Source: Aurelia coerulea
Lineage: Eukaryota > Cnidaria > Scyphozoa > Semaeostomeae > Ulmaridae
NCBI GenBank assembly: GCA_039566865.1
Contig: CM076960.1
Location: 10,204,001 to 10,268,000, forward strand
Length of the DNA: 64,000 bases
Direction of reading: 5' to 3'
This document shows positions 31,376-42,172 of the stretch, in pieces (the stretch's first letter is position 1; each line of letters starts with the position of its first letter). Position numbers and translations under genes: made by a program. Below the pieces are notes generated by a model. It was not told where the DNA came from. It did no database searches and saw only the letters and a program-made list of their open reading frames with translations.

Positions 31376-31386
31376 TATGCGTTTAA

Positions 31387-31634
31387 TATGATGAGTCCGT
31401 TATTTTAATATATTTGTTCCATTAATGAAGATGATTGTTTCGTTCTCATAAAAGGGATACCATTTGCTATAATGTCTTCAAGACACAGACACAGCTGTAT
31501 GGAAGAAATAGTAGAGGGAAACATGATCATGATTCAAGCCAGCATTCAAGGATTTTCAAAGAAACTTTCTCAAGAAAAGCCCTTACAAATCAGAGCAAGC
31601 GATTGACTTCCTCCAGGAAAAACTCTAAATAATA
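31387..31634. other. No gene recognised
   Basis: Short unassigned sequence between element I and the next MITE; the open frame at 31435-31632 is not supported. Confidence 0.5.
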
Positions 31635-33052
31635 TACCAGGTGTCTCAGCAAAAATTACCCTTTTTGACTGGAGGACGAAACAACACGATAAGACATTGG
31701 AACTTCCTTTAGTCCACAGCTAAATTTTGTAATCTTCAACTTAAATGCATGTACCTTCCATTTAAAAATCGTTCGCCACACACCGGAGATCTCACAAAGT
31801 CAAAATTTGGAGTGGCCCTGAAACCAGAGGTTTTGAGAAAGGGCCTAACCATCATTAAATATCATGGGCATTGTCCAAAGGACCTTTGGACTTCAAATTT
31901 TAGTTTTGCTTTTGAAAATAATTATCAACACATGGCCATGACTCTAATTAAACGAATACAATAAAAATGTGCTAAAAATGATAAACTCGTGCCACTTCTC
32001 CAAAATACGCGTGCTGTTCCCCTTCTCCTATTCTTTGACACAAATAACTTTTGCAATGGAATGGAATGCAAGGAACCATTCCCCAAAAGAAAAGTAATTT
32101 CAAGAATAATTGAAACATCTCAAAGTACCGGGTGAGTCAGAAAAAAGAATCCCCGTTTGGAAGGCCACTGCTCTATGAATATCAAAGCAATGATATTGAA
32201 ACTGTATTATTTTATTGCCAATATGTTCAATTAGGTTCAGTAATTGACCCGGATTTAATCGGCCATTCCTTCCCGTGGATACGGGTGATTTTCCGCAGAA
32301 AGCCCCTTCCAAAAACCTGCAAAAACGAATAAAAACAATGAGCAAATTTTCCTTCCTAAAACTGATGACACTCAAATAAATTCATGTATTTTGTCCTCTT
32401 GGGAGAATGGAATCCCCCTGAATAGGTCATTGATACCAGGGGGAGAACTTGTTCATCCTTCCAAGAGCGTGTGCTAAAGCGTCCAAAAGTCATTGCTGTA
32501 AGGCCATTGTAAGGTAGAAATGTCAAGGAAACTTGTTCATGATTTTGGGCACGTTTTGAAGGTTTTTTGATGAGGCTTTCTCGAGAATATCCCTCATAAT
32601 TTCAGAATGGAGTGGCTGATTTCAGTCAGGTAAATTTTATGGTAGATTTGAACATTTCTACCATTAAAATATATATTTGCCGACTACATTGTCTTGATAT
32701 CCAGGGAGCCGTGACCTTTCAAACGGGGATTCTTTTTTCTGATTCACCCGGTATAATTATTTTGAAAGGTAAAATCTAAAAAGCAAAGTTGAGAATTCCT
32801 TTGGAAAATGCCTGTGATGTCAAGTCATCGTGGCTAGGCCCTCTTTCATGAACTCTGGTTTCAGGTGCACTCTAATTTTTGACTTTATGAGCTCGTATCT
32901 CCGGTGTTAGGTGGACGATTATCAAATGCAAGGTATGTGCATTCAAGTTAAAGATTGACAAGTGTAGCTAAGTAATCTGAAAGTCCCAATATCTTATCGT
33001 TTCGTTCCTTTCGTTAGTCAAAAGTGGGTAATTTTTTCTGCGACACCCGGTA
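31635..33052. mobile_element. Mariner-like MITE M4, interrupted by M2
   Basis: Ends are TACCAGGTGTCTCAGCAAAA (31635) and, inverted, TACCGGGTGTCGCAGAAAAA (33052), each starting at TA. The flanks inside are long imperfect inverted arms (CACCGGAGAT, GGCCCT, CCAGAGGTTTTG) that match the intact copy M6 at 54295-55090. M2 (32126-32753) is inserted in the middle. Confidence 0.8.
32126..32753. mobile_element. Mariner-like MITE M2, compact copy of the M1 family
   Basis: TACCGGGTGAGTCAGAAAAA at 32126 and the inverted TACCGGGTGAATCAGAAAAA at 32753 bound a 628-bp element with TA at both tips. In inverse orientation it is collinear with the dispersed pieces of M1. No coding frame. Confidence 0.85.
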
Positions 33053-33156
33053 GTAATGTCAGCTATTAAATGAGATATCAAAAATCTGTTATCGCTTTGA
33101 TATCACAAAATTCGTAGCCTTTAAAATAGTATGTGCTCTTTCTGGCTCATCCGGTA
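33053..33156. repeat. Right end of a third TACCGGATGAGCCAG-type MITE
   Basis: CTGGCTCATCCGGTA at 33142-33156 resembles the CCGGGTG tips of its neighbours. No left partner was found, so this is a fragment. Confidence 0.4.
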
Positions 33157-33784
33157 TGCCATAACACATTCAATAAATCATTGTTCCAATTTTCAACCCT
33201 ATTCCCATTCAGTCTCCACCAAAACAACAGCAACGAATGTAGAATTTCAGATAAATCTATAAAAACAAGACTTACTTTGGATTCATGTTAGCAAAAATAG
33301 CAGGTTCTTCCTTTGTTCCATTCTGTTCTCCATTTGCACTCTAGAAGACATAGAGATTTCATAACAGCTCTTCAAAAATGATGATCTAGTACAATGGAAA
33401 ACTCTGTCTTGTGAAAAAACTAGATGTTGGAATGATAATCAAACCAGATGTACCTATCCGTCCAACTGCTCACCTGCATTTACCAGTGCTGTTCTATCAG
33501 TATCGGTATTACAACCTTCGATTTGGCCTTACTTCAAAAGATGTCATTGGAAGTAACACGTTTTTGTTTTCATCTGTGCATTAGATTATCCTATTCTGTT
33601 TTTTTTGTTATATCTTATCAAATTGTAAATAGGCTAGATAGTGTCCCCAATTATTACTATCGCTAAAGATGTATCCAGCCAGTAACCCTCCTGGCATCTG
33701 TTTCCCTGTTTCCTTGCAAACATTTATATTTCGGCTGACACTCTCAATCCCATGTAGGTAAAAGGTTAAAAGATAGGCTGTATG
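33157..33784. other. No gene recognised
   Basis: AT-rich; the frame at 33448-33666 is unsupported. Confidence 0.5.
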
Positions 33785-33972
33785 ATTGTAATTTTATGGT
33801 TTGGAATGTGTCTAGGGTATTTTTGCTTTTATCTAAATAAGTTTATGCTAATTTTATTTACGCTGTAAAACGTCTGTGTTATTGTAAGTCTACAGTTTAG
33901 AATGTATCAAGGGTATCGTAATTTTGATTTTATGTAAATTTTATGTTAATCTAATCTTATTTACATTGTATA
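33785..33972. repeat. Imperfect tandem duplication in a Penelope-type terminal repeat
   Basis: TATTGTAAGTCTACAGTTTA at about 33890 onward repeats, with changes, the unit beginning GATTGTAATTTTATGGTTTG at about 33785 (both continue AAGGGTAT or CTAGGGTAT, then TTTATTTACxxTGTA). It precedes the hammerhead-like motif and (AAT)n, so it probably belongs to a Penelope terminal repeat. Confidence 0.4.
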
Positions 33973-34003
33973 TAAACCTAGCTGTCCAAAATTGTAGAGT
34001 AAA

Positions 34004-34026
34004 CAGATGGAGATTTTAATCGAAAC
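34004..34026 (+). ncRNA. Hammerhead-like motif, degraded
   Basis: CAGATGGA is followed by the stem GATT-TT-AATC and GAAAC. Relative to a hammerhead core (CUGANGA, stem II, GAAA) the first box is mutated. Penelope-like elements are known to carry hammerhead motifs in terminal repeats. Confidence 0.25.
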
Positions 34027-34099
34027 GCTTTGACCAATAACAGTGTGTTTTTATATACTTTATTTTCTGTAGTTTTTTTTATGGTGCTTTTAGTTTAAT

Positions 34100-34100
<1 letters not shown>

Positions 34101-34131
<31 letters not shown>
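34101..34131. repeat. (AAT)n array bordering a Penelope-like element
   Basis: About ten AAT units directly before the terminal sequence of the minus-strand Penelope-like copy. Confidence 0.9.
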
Positions 34132-34135
<4 letters not shown>

Positions 34136-34162
34136 AAAAAACAAGACTGCTTGTGTGAAAAT

Positions 34163-34189
34163 TTTCGATCTATCGTAGATCTTCTTCAG
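34163..34189 (-). ncRNA. Hammerhead-like motif of a Penelope-like element
   Basis: The minus strand reads CTGAAGA, one extra A, a perfect 6-bp stem GATCTA-CGA-TAGATC, then GAAA. This matches the hammerhead core except for the unpaired A before stem II. Stem I/III pairing could not be confirmed by eye. Confidence 0.35.
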
Positions 34190-34336
34190 TCACTAAATGA
34201 TAGCATTCTATAAATCTAATAGTTAATAAACGTTTAACAAGAGAGAATGTTGCGTTCTATAATGGAAAAAGAATTAAACGTTCTCCTAAATAATGGAATG
34301 TAAGTTTCTAATGATGTGGCGTCATGAAATACGCGG

Positions 34337-35326
34337 TTAATTCGTTTTGCTAAATAGTTTTAAATGAATACGTCCTAGTTCGTTGCAACTACTGTTCATG
34401 CCTAATGGTTCGTGAGTTCTAAGTCTGGATATCCATTGACTTTCTTTCTGTGCAAGGATATCAGAGTCCCCTTCAACGTTCTCTAAGACGTGCACCCGCA
34501 GATCGCGATCAAAACTGCACAATTCACTGTCATAAAAGTGTTTCCCCAACTCCGTTGCTGTCGGATCGTGTTTCGAATCACTCCGATGCTTGTTAAAGCG
34601 CTGGCTCAATGTTGTCGATGTGTACCCAACATAAAGTAAATTATGCTTAGTGCATTCGGCTGCATAAATCACGTTCTTTGATTGACAAGATCCTCCTGAA
34701 ATTTTGTATTTCTTCCTTGCATTTATATTTTCTACCAGATCAGTTTGCCCCATGTGGTCGCATAATTTACATGGGCGGCCGCGTTTCTTTGAATTCTTCT
34801 GTGTGCATCTCACATTCAGTCCTGATGGTCTTTTTACCTTTGGCTGACAGGAAACTAGGAGTGAACGAAGGTTTGGATTGCGGCGGTAAGATACAATTGG
34901 TGGTTCTGGAAAGATTTTAGCGAGTTTAGGGTGATCTTCAAGCATTGTTTGATAGTTTCTGTGTAGGATGGAAGCTAGTCCTTTAAATCTTGTATGCCAG
35001 TTGATATCTAGAGGTACCCTATTGTTGTCATCACAAACATTCGGTTTCTTGAAAGTCAAGAGATCTTGACGGTTTTTCTTTTCTACGTCATTGGCTATCC
35101 GAATGAGTTTAATTTTTGAATATCCTCTGTTTACATAAAAGTTTATAAAGTCCGATGCATGTTTTCGGCAATCAACAACAAGACTGCAAATTCTTCGAAT
35201 TCTGATAAACTGCGAGAGTGGGTTAGATCTAATTGTATGGTCTGGATGATCTGAGAGTCTGTGTAAATAAGTGTGTGTAGCCGTAGGTTTGCAGTATAAT
35301 TCAGTGATGAGAGAATGTTCATGAAT

Positions 35327-35327
<1 letters not shown>
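34337..35327 (-). CDS. Penelope-like element 1: RT C-terminus, linker and GIY-YIG endonuclease (partial)
   Basis: The minus frame is open from the (AAT)n border at 35327 to the stop at 34337, about 330 codons. It begins in the RT thumb (SLITELYCKPTATHTYLHRL, RIRRICSLVVDCRKHASDF, YVNRGYSKIKLIRIAN), continues through a Cys-containing linker (RPCKLCDHMGQ) and ends in GIY-YIG: NVIYAAECTKHNLLYVGYTS, TTLSQRFNKHRSD (catalytic Arg in QRF) and LAQKESQWISRLRTHEP (catalytic Glu). The catalytic RT palm is missing. Flanked on both sides by (AAT)n arrays. Penelope-like elements use this nuclease for target-primed insertion. Confidence 0.85.

Positions 35328-35394
<67 letters not shown>
35328..35394. repeat. 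(AAT)n array between two Penelope-like copies
   Basis: About 22 AAT units separating the minus-strand copy 1 from the plus-strand copy 2. Confidence 0.9.
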
Positions 35395-35489
35395 TCAAGC
35401 AAAGTTAAGCAAGGTTATCGTTGCTTAACTCTCTGAAAAATGTTCTGAGATCCCAAGGAACTATTTGCCACAGCTAGCAGACTAAGGAA

Positions 35490-37134
35490 CTTCTTGCCAC
35501 AGCTAACCCCAAGGTAGGACGCTTCTATCTCTTGCCAAAAATCCATAAAAGATTGAATAGTGTCCCAGGAATACCTGTCATCTCCAATTCAGGTTATTTT
35601 ACGGAGAACATTCGGAACTTTTGGACCATAACTTGCAACCATTGGCTAAAAAAGTACATTCTTATATAAAAGATACAAATCATTTTTTGCAGAAGCTTGA
35701 TGAAATGGATGGTCTTCCACAGGACGCTATTTTATGTACAGTAGATGTAGTTGGTTTGTATCCAAGCATACCACATGACGAGGGATTAGAATCCATACGC
35801 GAAGCGCTTAATTCCAGAGAGGATCAGTCGGTTTCTACAGATAGTTTAGTTGAATTGACGAAATTGGTGCTAAAAACAACTTTTTTGAGTTTAACGGGGA
35901 GTTTTTCCAGCAAGTTAGGGGTACAGCTATAGGAACAAAATGTGCATCATCATACGCTATTCTATTTCTTGCGTCTTTGGAACAAAAACTCTTTGATCAA
36001 CATGTAGAAAAACCTTGGCTATGGTGGCGCTACATCGATGACGTCTTCTTGGTTTGGACACACGGGGAGGAAAAGTTGTTAGAATTCATTGATTTCCTCA
36101 ATTCAGCACACCACTCCATTAAGTTCAAAGCAGAATACTCTAAAGAGACAATAAGTTTTCTGGATGTTCAGGTAATTAGAAAAGGTGACAGGATTGTTAC
36201 TGATCTGTACACGAAACCGACTGACACACATCAACTTCTCCATCATTCCTCGTGCCATCCAAGTCACACGAAGAGGGGCATACCATATGGGCAAGCTCTC
36301 CGCCTCCGTCGTATTTGTTCAGAAGAAACGTTCTTTAACCGCCTAGGAGAGCTGGAGACACACCTTTTGGACAGGGGGTATAGTAAGGGGGAAATTGATA
36401 TTCAGGTCAACAGGGTTAAAGGGTTGGATCGTAGAGTCCTTTTGGGTCGTTCTCAAAAACATGACGATGACTCTCGCATACCTCTGGTGTTAACCTACCA
36501 TCCCGCATTTTTCAAGGTCCACGAAATTTTGCGTAATTGTTCAAATACATTGTTTGTAAATGATGAGCATCGGAAGCTCTTTGAGAATAAAATATTTATA
36601 GCTTTTCGGAGGGCAAAAAATCTAAAGGACACTTTGGTAAAGGCAAAACTTAAGCCGTTGGTAGAGGAACAAATGGAGAAGGGTACTTTTAGATGCAACA
36701 GTATAAGGAGCTGTCAGATCTGCCCCATTGTCGTGGAGGGGGATACTTTCGGCAATTTTGATGAATCTCGATCTTTCACTAACTTTTCCGGGGCATACAA
36801 TTGCAACTCGCAAAATGTGGTTTACCTGTTGCAATGTAATATCTGCAACAAAAAATATGTTGGCAGTACGAAGACGAAGTTTCGACAAAGGTTCAATGTG
36901 TATAAGTCCTATTTTCGCACTTATACCCGCAAATACAATGACGGCAGTCTTGACAGTGGTAAGCCAGTGTAAAATCATAGTCGGTTAGTGTAAAAATCAT
37001 AGATGGGGCTTACGATGTATTTTCGGTAAGGCGTAAAGAGTTGTTTTGGCAATATAAATTGGGGACTTTCATAGCAAATGGTTTGAGCGAAAGGGCAGCG
37101 GACGTTGAGCTGGATATGTTTGCCTGCGGTATTG
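35490..37134 (+). pseudogene. Penelope-like element 2: RT and GIY-YIG endonuclease, frameshifted
   Basis: The plus strand carries VGRFYLLPKIHKRLNSVPGI and a shift near 35600, then NLQPLAKKVHSYIKDTNHFL, TVDVVGLYPSIPHDEGL (motif A), a shift in a T run near 35885, QQVRGTAIGTKCASSYAILF (motif B), LWWRYIDDVFLVW (motif C, IDD), IKFKAEYSKETISFLDVQV, TDLYTKPTDTHQLLHH and LRLRRICSEETFFNRLGELE. The endonuclease follows: CNSQNVVYLLQCNICNKKYV then GSTKTKFRQRFNVYKS. A small deletion near 36970 removes the stretch before DGAYDVFSVRRKELFWQY, and the frame ends AADVELDMFACGIA near 37137. It is a typical Penelope protein broken by about three lesions. Confidence 0.85.
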
Positions 37135-37137
37135 CTT

Positions 37138-37567
37138 AAATTCTATCGATTTATTGGATAAGTTTTGGTCCGGGACATCGGACAAATGGGCGTGCTTTCT
37201 GACATACTTCGTGTATAATGCACGTGGTGGCAGGGTGGAATCCCCTGTCAAGCCATCCAGGATTTAGCAATTTAAGCAAATCCTTGGAGGGTATTTTGGA
37301 GCCTCCCTTGGTCCGGGTGTCTTGGACTTTAACAACGTGGATTTTAATCCCTTGTCAAATTCAAAAAGGCCGAAGCTAAAAAACACCCTTTGATAAACAG
37401 CAACATTTCTTTTTGTTTTTAAAGTGCCATGCATGCGTTTCAGCACACAATAAGGTTTTTATAAAAATTATAGCGATTCTAATTTCACGTAATACCCTGG
37501 AGGCTTGTTATTTACGTTTATGTGAGTTTTTACCTATAAATACTTGGCTGTTCAGAATGAAAAGCAC
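37138..37567 (+). other. Penelope-like element 2: 3' UTR and start of terminal repeat
   Basis: No frame of interest. The last 70 bases (TTTTACCTATAAATACTTGG onward) resemble the segment before the motif at 34004, marking the terminal repeat that resumes at 39925 after the inserted element. Confidence 0.5.
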
Positions 37568-37572
37568 TGAGC

Positions 37573-39924
37573 ACTGTGATCCAGCTCTTTAGAAATCGTG
37601 GAATTAATCCCAAAAAATGAAAATACGAGTATACACTATTTGAGGGTTTCATCATGACCAAGAGACATTGAGCTATTCGATAAAACAAAAATTTCTTAAA
37701 TCCGTCTTTTAAATCCAGAGATATGATTTTTTAAAGTTTGACTAAATTGCGAACTGTTGTTTACATTGCAATTTCCGGCCTTTTGTTTGTGTTATCGTTG
37801 AAAACCCATACATTCAAGTTCTTGTAACTCTTCAATAAATGCACCGATTTTTGGAACTTTTTTTGTCTTACAGATAAACACCTAAGCTGTCTAAAAATAC
37901 AAAGCTTTTTGTAAAATCTCAAGTTGGTATATCAATATTTGTCAATATGGTGTATGACCTTTTTAAGCACGAAAACCAGGCAAATTATCAACATTCCGTC
38001 TGTTATAGTGAAAACAAAAAATCTAACTAAATGTAACTCTTCGAAAAAAAAATCAAAATTGAATATGATGTCTTGAGAGAATCTCTGCCAAAGGATTCGT
38101 ACAGCTTCGTACAGGAAAAAAAGTTATCACACATTTGGTATGGTAGGTCCTTTTCAGTTAGTGTTTGGTTATGGTCGTACTCACTGAAACCTTGACGACC
38201 AAGATCAAGTTGATAAAGATCTTGTTCTGGTATAATATTTTCATGCTTCTTGTCTGTCGACTCGGTTTTTATCTTGATTCCATAGTCAATGAAAATGTTA
38301 ACTGATTGTCTTCAAGGGCTTCGATATGGTAGGGAAGAGGCGTCAATAGTCCGGATATGCTTGTGGCGACTTTTATTGAAACATAACTACTGCCTACATT
38401 CCCCTATCACTACTTTTCCATTCACTTATTCGCCTCAAATGCAAATGCCTCTTTGTTTAAGGCAAGGCAACTTTACCTTGTTATTTTAAAATATAAATTC
38501 AACTTTTATATCTTTGATAGTACGCATAGAGAGTGTCTACAGCTCACCATACTGTATATGGGATGCAGGGAGTGCTCAAATTACAGGATAACGCAACTTT
38601 GCTTAAACTGATATGAAACTGCAAAACAATAAGAAAAAACTTTTTCTCGTAACTATGACCGACCCAAGCCAAGACTGTATGTTTCACATGCCTCATTGAG
38701 AAGCAGAATTTTTTCTATGTTAATTTCCAAGTCAGTTCCTACCACAAAATAAAACAATGACTGTTAAAACACAAAACTGCTGGCCTGTAGTCTTTAAACC
38801 ATTCCAATAGCTATGTGTCACAAAATCAATCATGTTTATCACAACGAATGGCGAGCTTTATGATTTCATAGTTGAAAACGGTGATTTAAAGGATAAAAGT
38901 ACGAAGTAGAACACGAAATATACTGCGAAATTTAAGGATCTAGCTGATAAACTGACAGAGGAAAGGGAGCTGAAGGAAGACGCATATAAAATTCAATTAG
39001 TACTCCAAAAATTTTATCAAGTTAAAGTCAAGGACGAAACCTGGCGTCTAAAAGAAAGAGTGTTCAGTGATGACGTAGATGAACAAGTTAAAAAACGTAG
39101 CCGACCAAGATCAGGCAGTGAATTATCATTACAGTGAGGTGCTCGATACACTAAACTGAAAAGAAGCCCTTATCAAGGACATGTACAATGAGAATCAGAT
39201 TATCAACCAAAAACTGAATACTTTAGAGACACAAGCTTTACTCAAGCAAAGCTAAGATAGTTGAAAGTAGTTTGCATAAACACTGTTCGTATGCGGAACA
39301 GTTCAATCATGTACAAAGCCAAAAACAATTGCCAAAAAATCAACGTGAAACCAAAAGGGCCTATCATACCAAATGTGTGATAACGTTTTTTCCTGTACGA
39401 AGCTGTATGAATCCTTTGGTAGAAATTCTCTCAAGACATCATATTCAATTTTGATATTTTTTTTGAAGAGTTAGATTTAGCTGGATTTTTGTTTTCACTA
39501 TAACAGATGGAATTTTGATAATTTGCCTGGTTTTTGTGCTTAGAAAAGGTCATACACCATTTTGACAAATTTGATATACCAACTTGAGATTTTGCAAATA
39601 GCTTTGTATTTTTAAATAGCTTGGGTGTTCATCTGTAAAATAAAAAAAAGTTTCAAAAAATCGGTGCATTTCTTGAAGAGTTACAAGAACTTAAATGTAT
39701 GGGTTTTCAACGATAACACAAACAAAAGGCCGGAAATTGCAATGTAAACAACAGTTCGCAATTTAGTCAAACTTTAAAAAATCATATCTCTGGATTTATA
39801 AGACGGATTTAAGAAATTTTTGTTTTATCGAATAGCTCAATGTCTCTTGGTCATGATGAAACCCTCAAATAGTGTATACTCGTATTTTCATTTCTGGGAT
39901 TAATTCCCTGTCTGGATCACAGTG
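37573..39924. mobile_element. Transib/RSS-like long-TIR element J with 5-bp TSD
   Basis: The tips are CACTGTGATCCAG and its exact inverse. CTGAG is present at 37568-37572 and 39925-39929, and removing the element restores the Penelope motif CTGAGGAAGATTTTTATAAT. The inverted arms run about 580 bp (to about 38150 and from about 39356). CACWRTG tips with 5-bp TSDs are diagnostic of Transib, and CACTGTG is one base from the RSS heptamer CACAGTG. No RAG1/Transib core is readable inside, so it is non-autonomous or decayed. Confidence 0.7.
38836..39250 (+). pseudogene. Coiled-coil-like frame remnant inside element J
   Basis: A plus frame with scattered stops reads FITTNGELYDFIVENGDLKD, stop, KYTAKFKDLADKLTEERELK, EDAYKIQLVLQKFYQVKVKD, then KKRSRPRSGSELSLQ, stop. 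It is Lys/Glu-rich with heptad character. The family is not recognised. It is the only coding-like material between the arms of J. Confidence 0.3.
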
Positions 39925-39950
39925 CTGAGGAAGATTTTTATAATCGAAAC
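39925..39950 (+). ncRNA. Hammerhead-like motif in Penelope terminal repeat, split by element J
   Basis: CTGAGGA, one extra A, stem GATT-TTTAT-AATC, then GAAAC. The CTGAG at the left end is the duplicated target of J. It matches the hammerhead core except for the extra A, as in the copy at 34163-34189. Confidence 0.35.
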
Positions 39951-40207
39951 GTCTGGTTTTAACAGTTGTGTTTTTATCTAATACGATTCTAAATTATTCT
40001 GCACCCAAGCAAATGGCAAAACCTACTGCTTAGTTAATATATACAGAATGTTTGCTGGTTTTACAGTTACCGTTAATAAACGCCATGGTACAAACGGTGA
40101 ATAAATTTATCACTGAGTATCAAAGATGAACAGAATGATACTTGATGTGGGCTTAAAAGCCAGGTTTATCAAAAGCAGACCAAAACGAAAGGTGAAATGG
40201 AAAGAAA
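39951..40207. other. Penelope terminal-repeat tail and R2-like 3' UTR
   Basis: The Penelope tail (TTGTGTTTTTATCTAATA) ends near 39990; the remainder lies downstream (minus sense) of the R2-like stop at 40208. No gene seen. Confidence 0.5.
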
Positions 40208-42078
40208 TCAGTGACTCAATTTTTTCACCCTGTGCCTCCAGATATAGTTCGCTCCAATAATATTAGAAATCGAGCACCAAGCTAACAGTTCCTTTACTTT
40301 TCCTTTTCCAAAGCCAATATTCCGCAATCGTTCATAAACGTCCTCTTTGATACAGCCAAGCGCACCAAAACACAGAACATGAAGAGAAGGGTTCCATCCA
40401 TTTTCACGAAGAACGTCACACAGGTCCTGGTAGCGATCACACTTCGCTGGAAACGAGAATCCAAAGTAGAGATCAAAACAAACTGTAACTCCTGCTATGA
40501 TGATATCTCGTGAAGTTTTATCAATAATAACAATGTCTGGTTTCCGATGTTGAAGCAAGGTCAGCTCTTCTCGATATTCTGGCAACAAAGTTTCTAGTAA
40601 CTTGTTTGTATAAACTTTCTTGCTCGAACATAATATCAACTTTATTTCATCGAAAAGTTTTTCAACAATCCGATCGTGCCGGCGACTGTAGAAATTATGA
40701 AATTCCTTGCATCCATTAAACAAATGCGCAATACTTTCTGTGTGGCTAAAACAAAGCGGACAACACGGATCATTTGACCTGTTCCAAATATAAGTTGTGA
40801 AATTTGTTGGGAGTAAACTTAAACGCGCTTTGATAGCAAAACGGACCAAATCATCGCTTTTCTTCCAGTTGTAACAGATAGAATGAGACGCTTTTACCTG
40901 AATGTCATTTAGTCCAAGAAAAGGACCTTGGATACTAAGTTCTTTGGCCTTCTGAAGATCTCTATCTATGGTAATGCGAAAAAGTATATTCTGAAGTTTA
41001 GGGGTTTCGTCCAGAGTTAAATCGTTGTAAGTTATTTCTGCTTTTCCGTTACTGAAAATCACTTTAACGCCCAACTTACGAGCATATCGTAACATGTCTG
41101 GCCAGTCTGACTGGCACCCGAATCGCGTTCTCGTATTCAAAAAAACTATTAGAATTCAAGTCATAGCCAAGAAAGTTATCGCTACTCTCTGACAGTAATA
41201 CTCCCCTTTTGTCCATATCTAACCTCAAAGACTCGCGAGCCATATTTCTGAACTGTGGCACATCATGATTCAGCATCTTGACTAGAAATGCCAGTCTTGT
41301 AGTCCGATAAACATCAGACACTCTTTTCACTCCAATACCACCATACTCCCGTGGTAAATAAATCACAAGATTGGTTGTAGTAGTGTATAATGCATACATT
41401 TCTCTGACAGTCTTAGTAACTGACCTGTCAATATTATCTAGTTGTTCTTCCGTTAATCGCGTATTATAAAAATGATGGAGGACTTTATTATTTAGTGCGC
41501 TTGCTTTAAGTGCCAATGGTAAACTGGAATCCGAGATTTCCTTTACTAAATCGAGATATGTTGCAATAAATTCCTCAACTTGAGCACTTTCCTCACCTGA
41601 CAACGAGAGAGATTTTCCCAAATACTTGTACGAATAGTTTCGATCATGCGTCTCTAGAACATTACCCTGAACGGTAATGACTGGACTGACGTCATTTTTT
41701 CCTTTGTACCAATTATTACCAGATCGTCGTGCGTAGAGAACAGCACATTTCTCAGGTTTAACTTCGAGTCCTGACTGAATACTCACTTTTTCGCTGACAT
41801 CGAACATATTTTGGATAAGCTTGGCGTCGTGATGGGTAGTGTTAATATCGTCTGCAAATGCCTGTACTGGTAACGGATTAACGATTTCGTCGTTCAAAAT
41901 GTTCATTTCATCTAATGCTCTTCTATACATAGGCCGACACACAACATCAACCACCAGAATGAAAATGAGGGCACTGAGAGGGTCCCCAGTTTTTGTACCG
42001 CGTATTATATAAAACGACTCACTGAGTTCATATCCACAAATCACCGAGAAGGACGAATAACGGTAAATGTCCTCAATC
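40208..42078 (-). pseudogene. R2-like LINE: RT, zinc knuckle and restriction-like endonuclease
   Basis: The minus strand begins at VIEDIYRYSSFSVICGYELS, then GTKTGDPLSALIFILVVDVV (motif B), VQAFADDINTTHHDAKLIQN (motif C, FADD), EVKPEKCAVLYAR and the thumb SLPLALKASALNNKVLHHFY, with LPREYGGIGVKRVSDVYRTT. Near 41130 the frame shifts and continues LLPTNFTTYIWNRSNDPCCP, a CCHC knuckle (CPLCFSHTESIAHLFNGC), then the PD-(D/E)XK nuclease: RKPDIVIIDKTSRD, GVTVCFDLYFGFSFPAKCDR and YQDLCDVLRENGW. Everything upstream of motif B is cut off by Penelope copy 3 and (AAT)n. Relatives are R2/R8-type elements; no 28S-like target flank is seen. Confidence 0.85.
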
Positions 42079-42100
42079 ACTTTTTTATTGTGTTTTTATC

Positions 42101-42170
<70 letters not shown>
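42101..42170. repeat. (AAT)n array bordering Penelope-like element 3
   Basis: About 23 AAT units preceded by the Penelope terminal tail TTGTGTTTTTATCTAATAA; it gives artefactual poly-Asn, poly-Leu and poly-Ile frames. Confidence 0.9.

Positions 42171-42172
<2 letters not shown>

Larger units (their letters stand above)
26816..31382. mobile_element. TTAA-flanked TIR transposon I carrying P2X7-ballast and THAP-like genes
   Basis: Inverted arms of about 150 bp begin CGCAACAAAAACACCGAAAT on the left (26816) and at 31373 inverted on the right; the right arm has an extra 46-bp insert (about 31203-31248). TTAA flanks both ends (26812-26815; 31383-31386), the right one after an 8-bp partial repeat of the tip. 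Arms contain repeated CCTGTAA-AGAAAA boxes. Inside lie a plus-strand three-exon gene of P2X7 ballast type and a convergent minus-strand THAP-like exon. TTAA duplications and THAP domains are both Kolobok traits. No catalytic DDE domain is recognisable, so this copy is probably non-autonomous. Confidence 0.65.

Noticed and set aside
38289..38489. Open frame inside element J as a RAG1/Transib core
   Set aside because: No catalytic or zinc motifs visible; too short.
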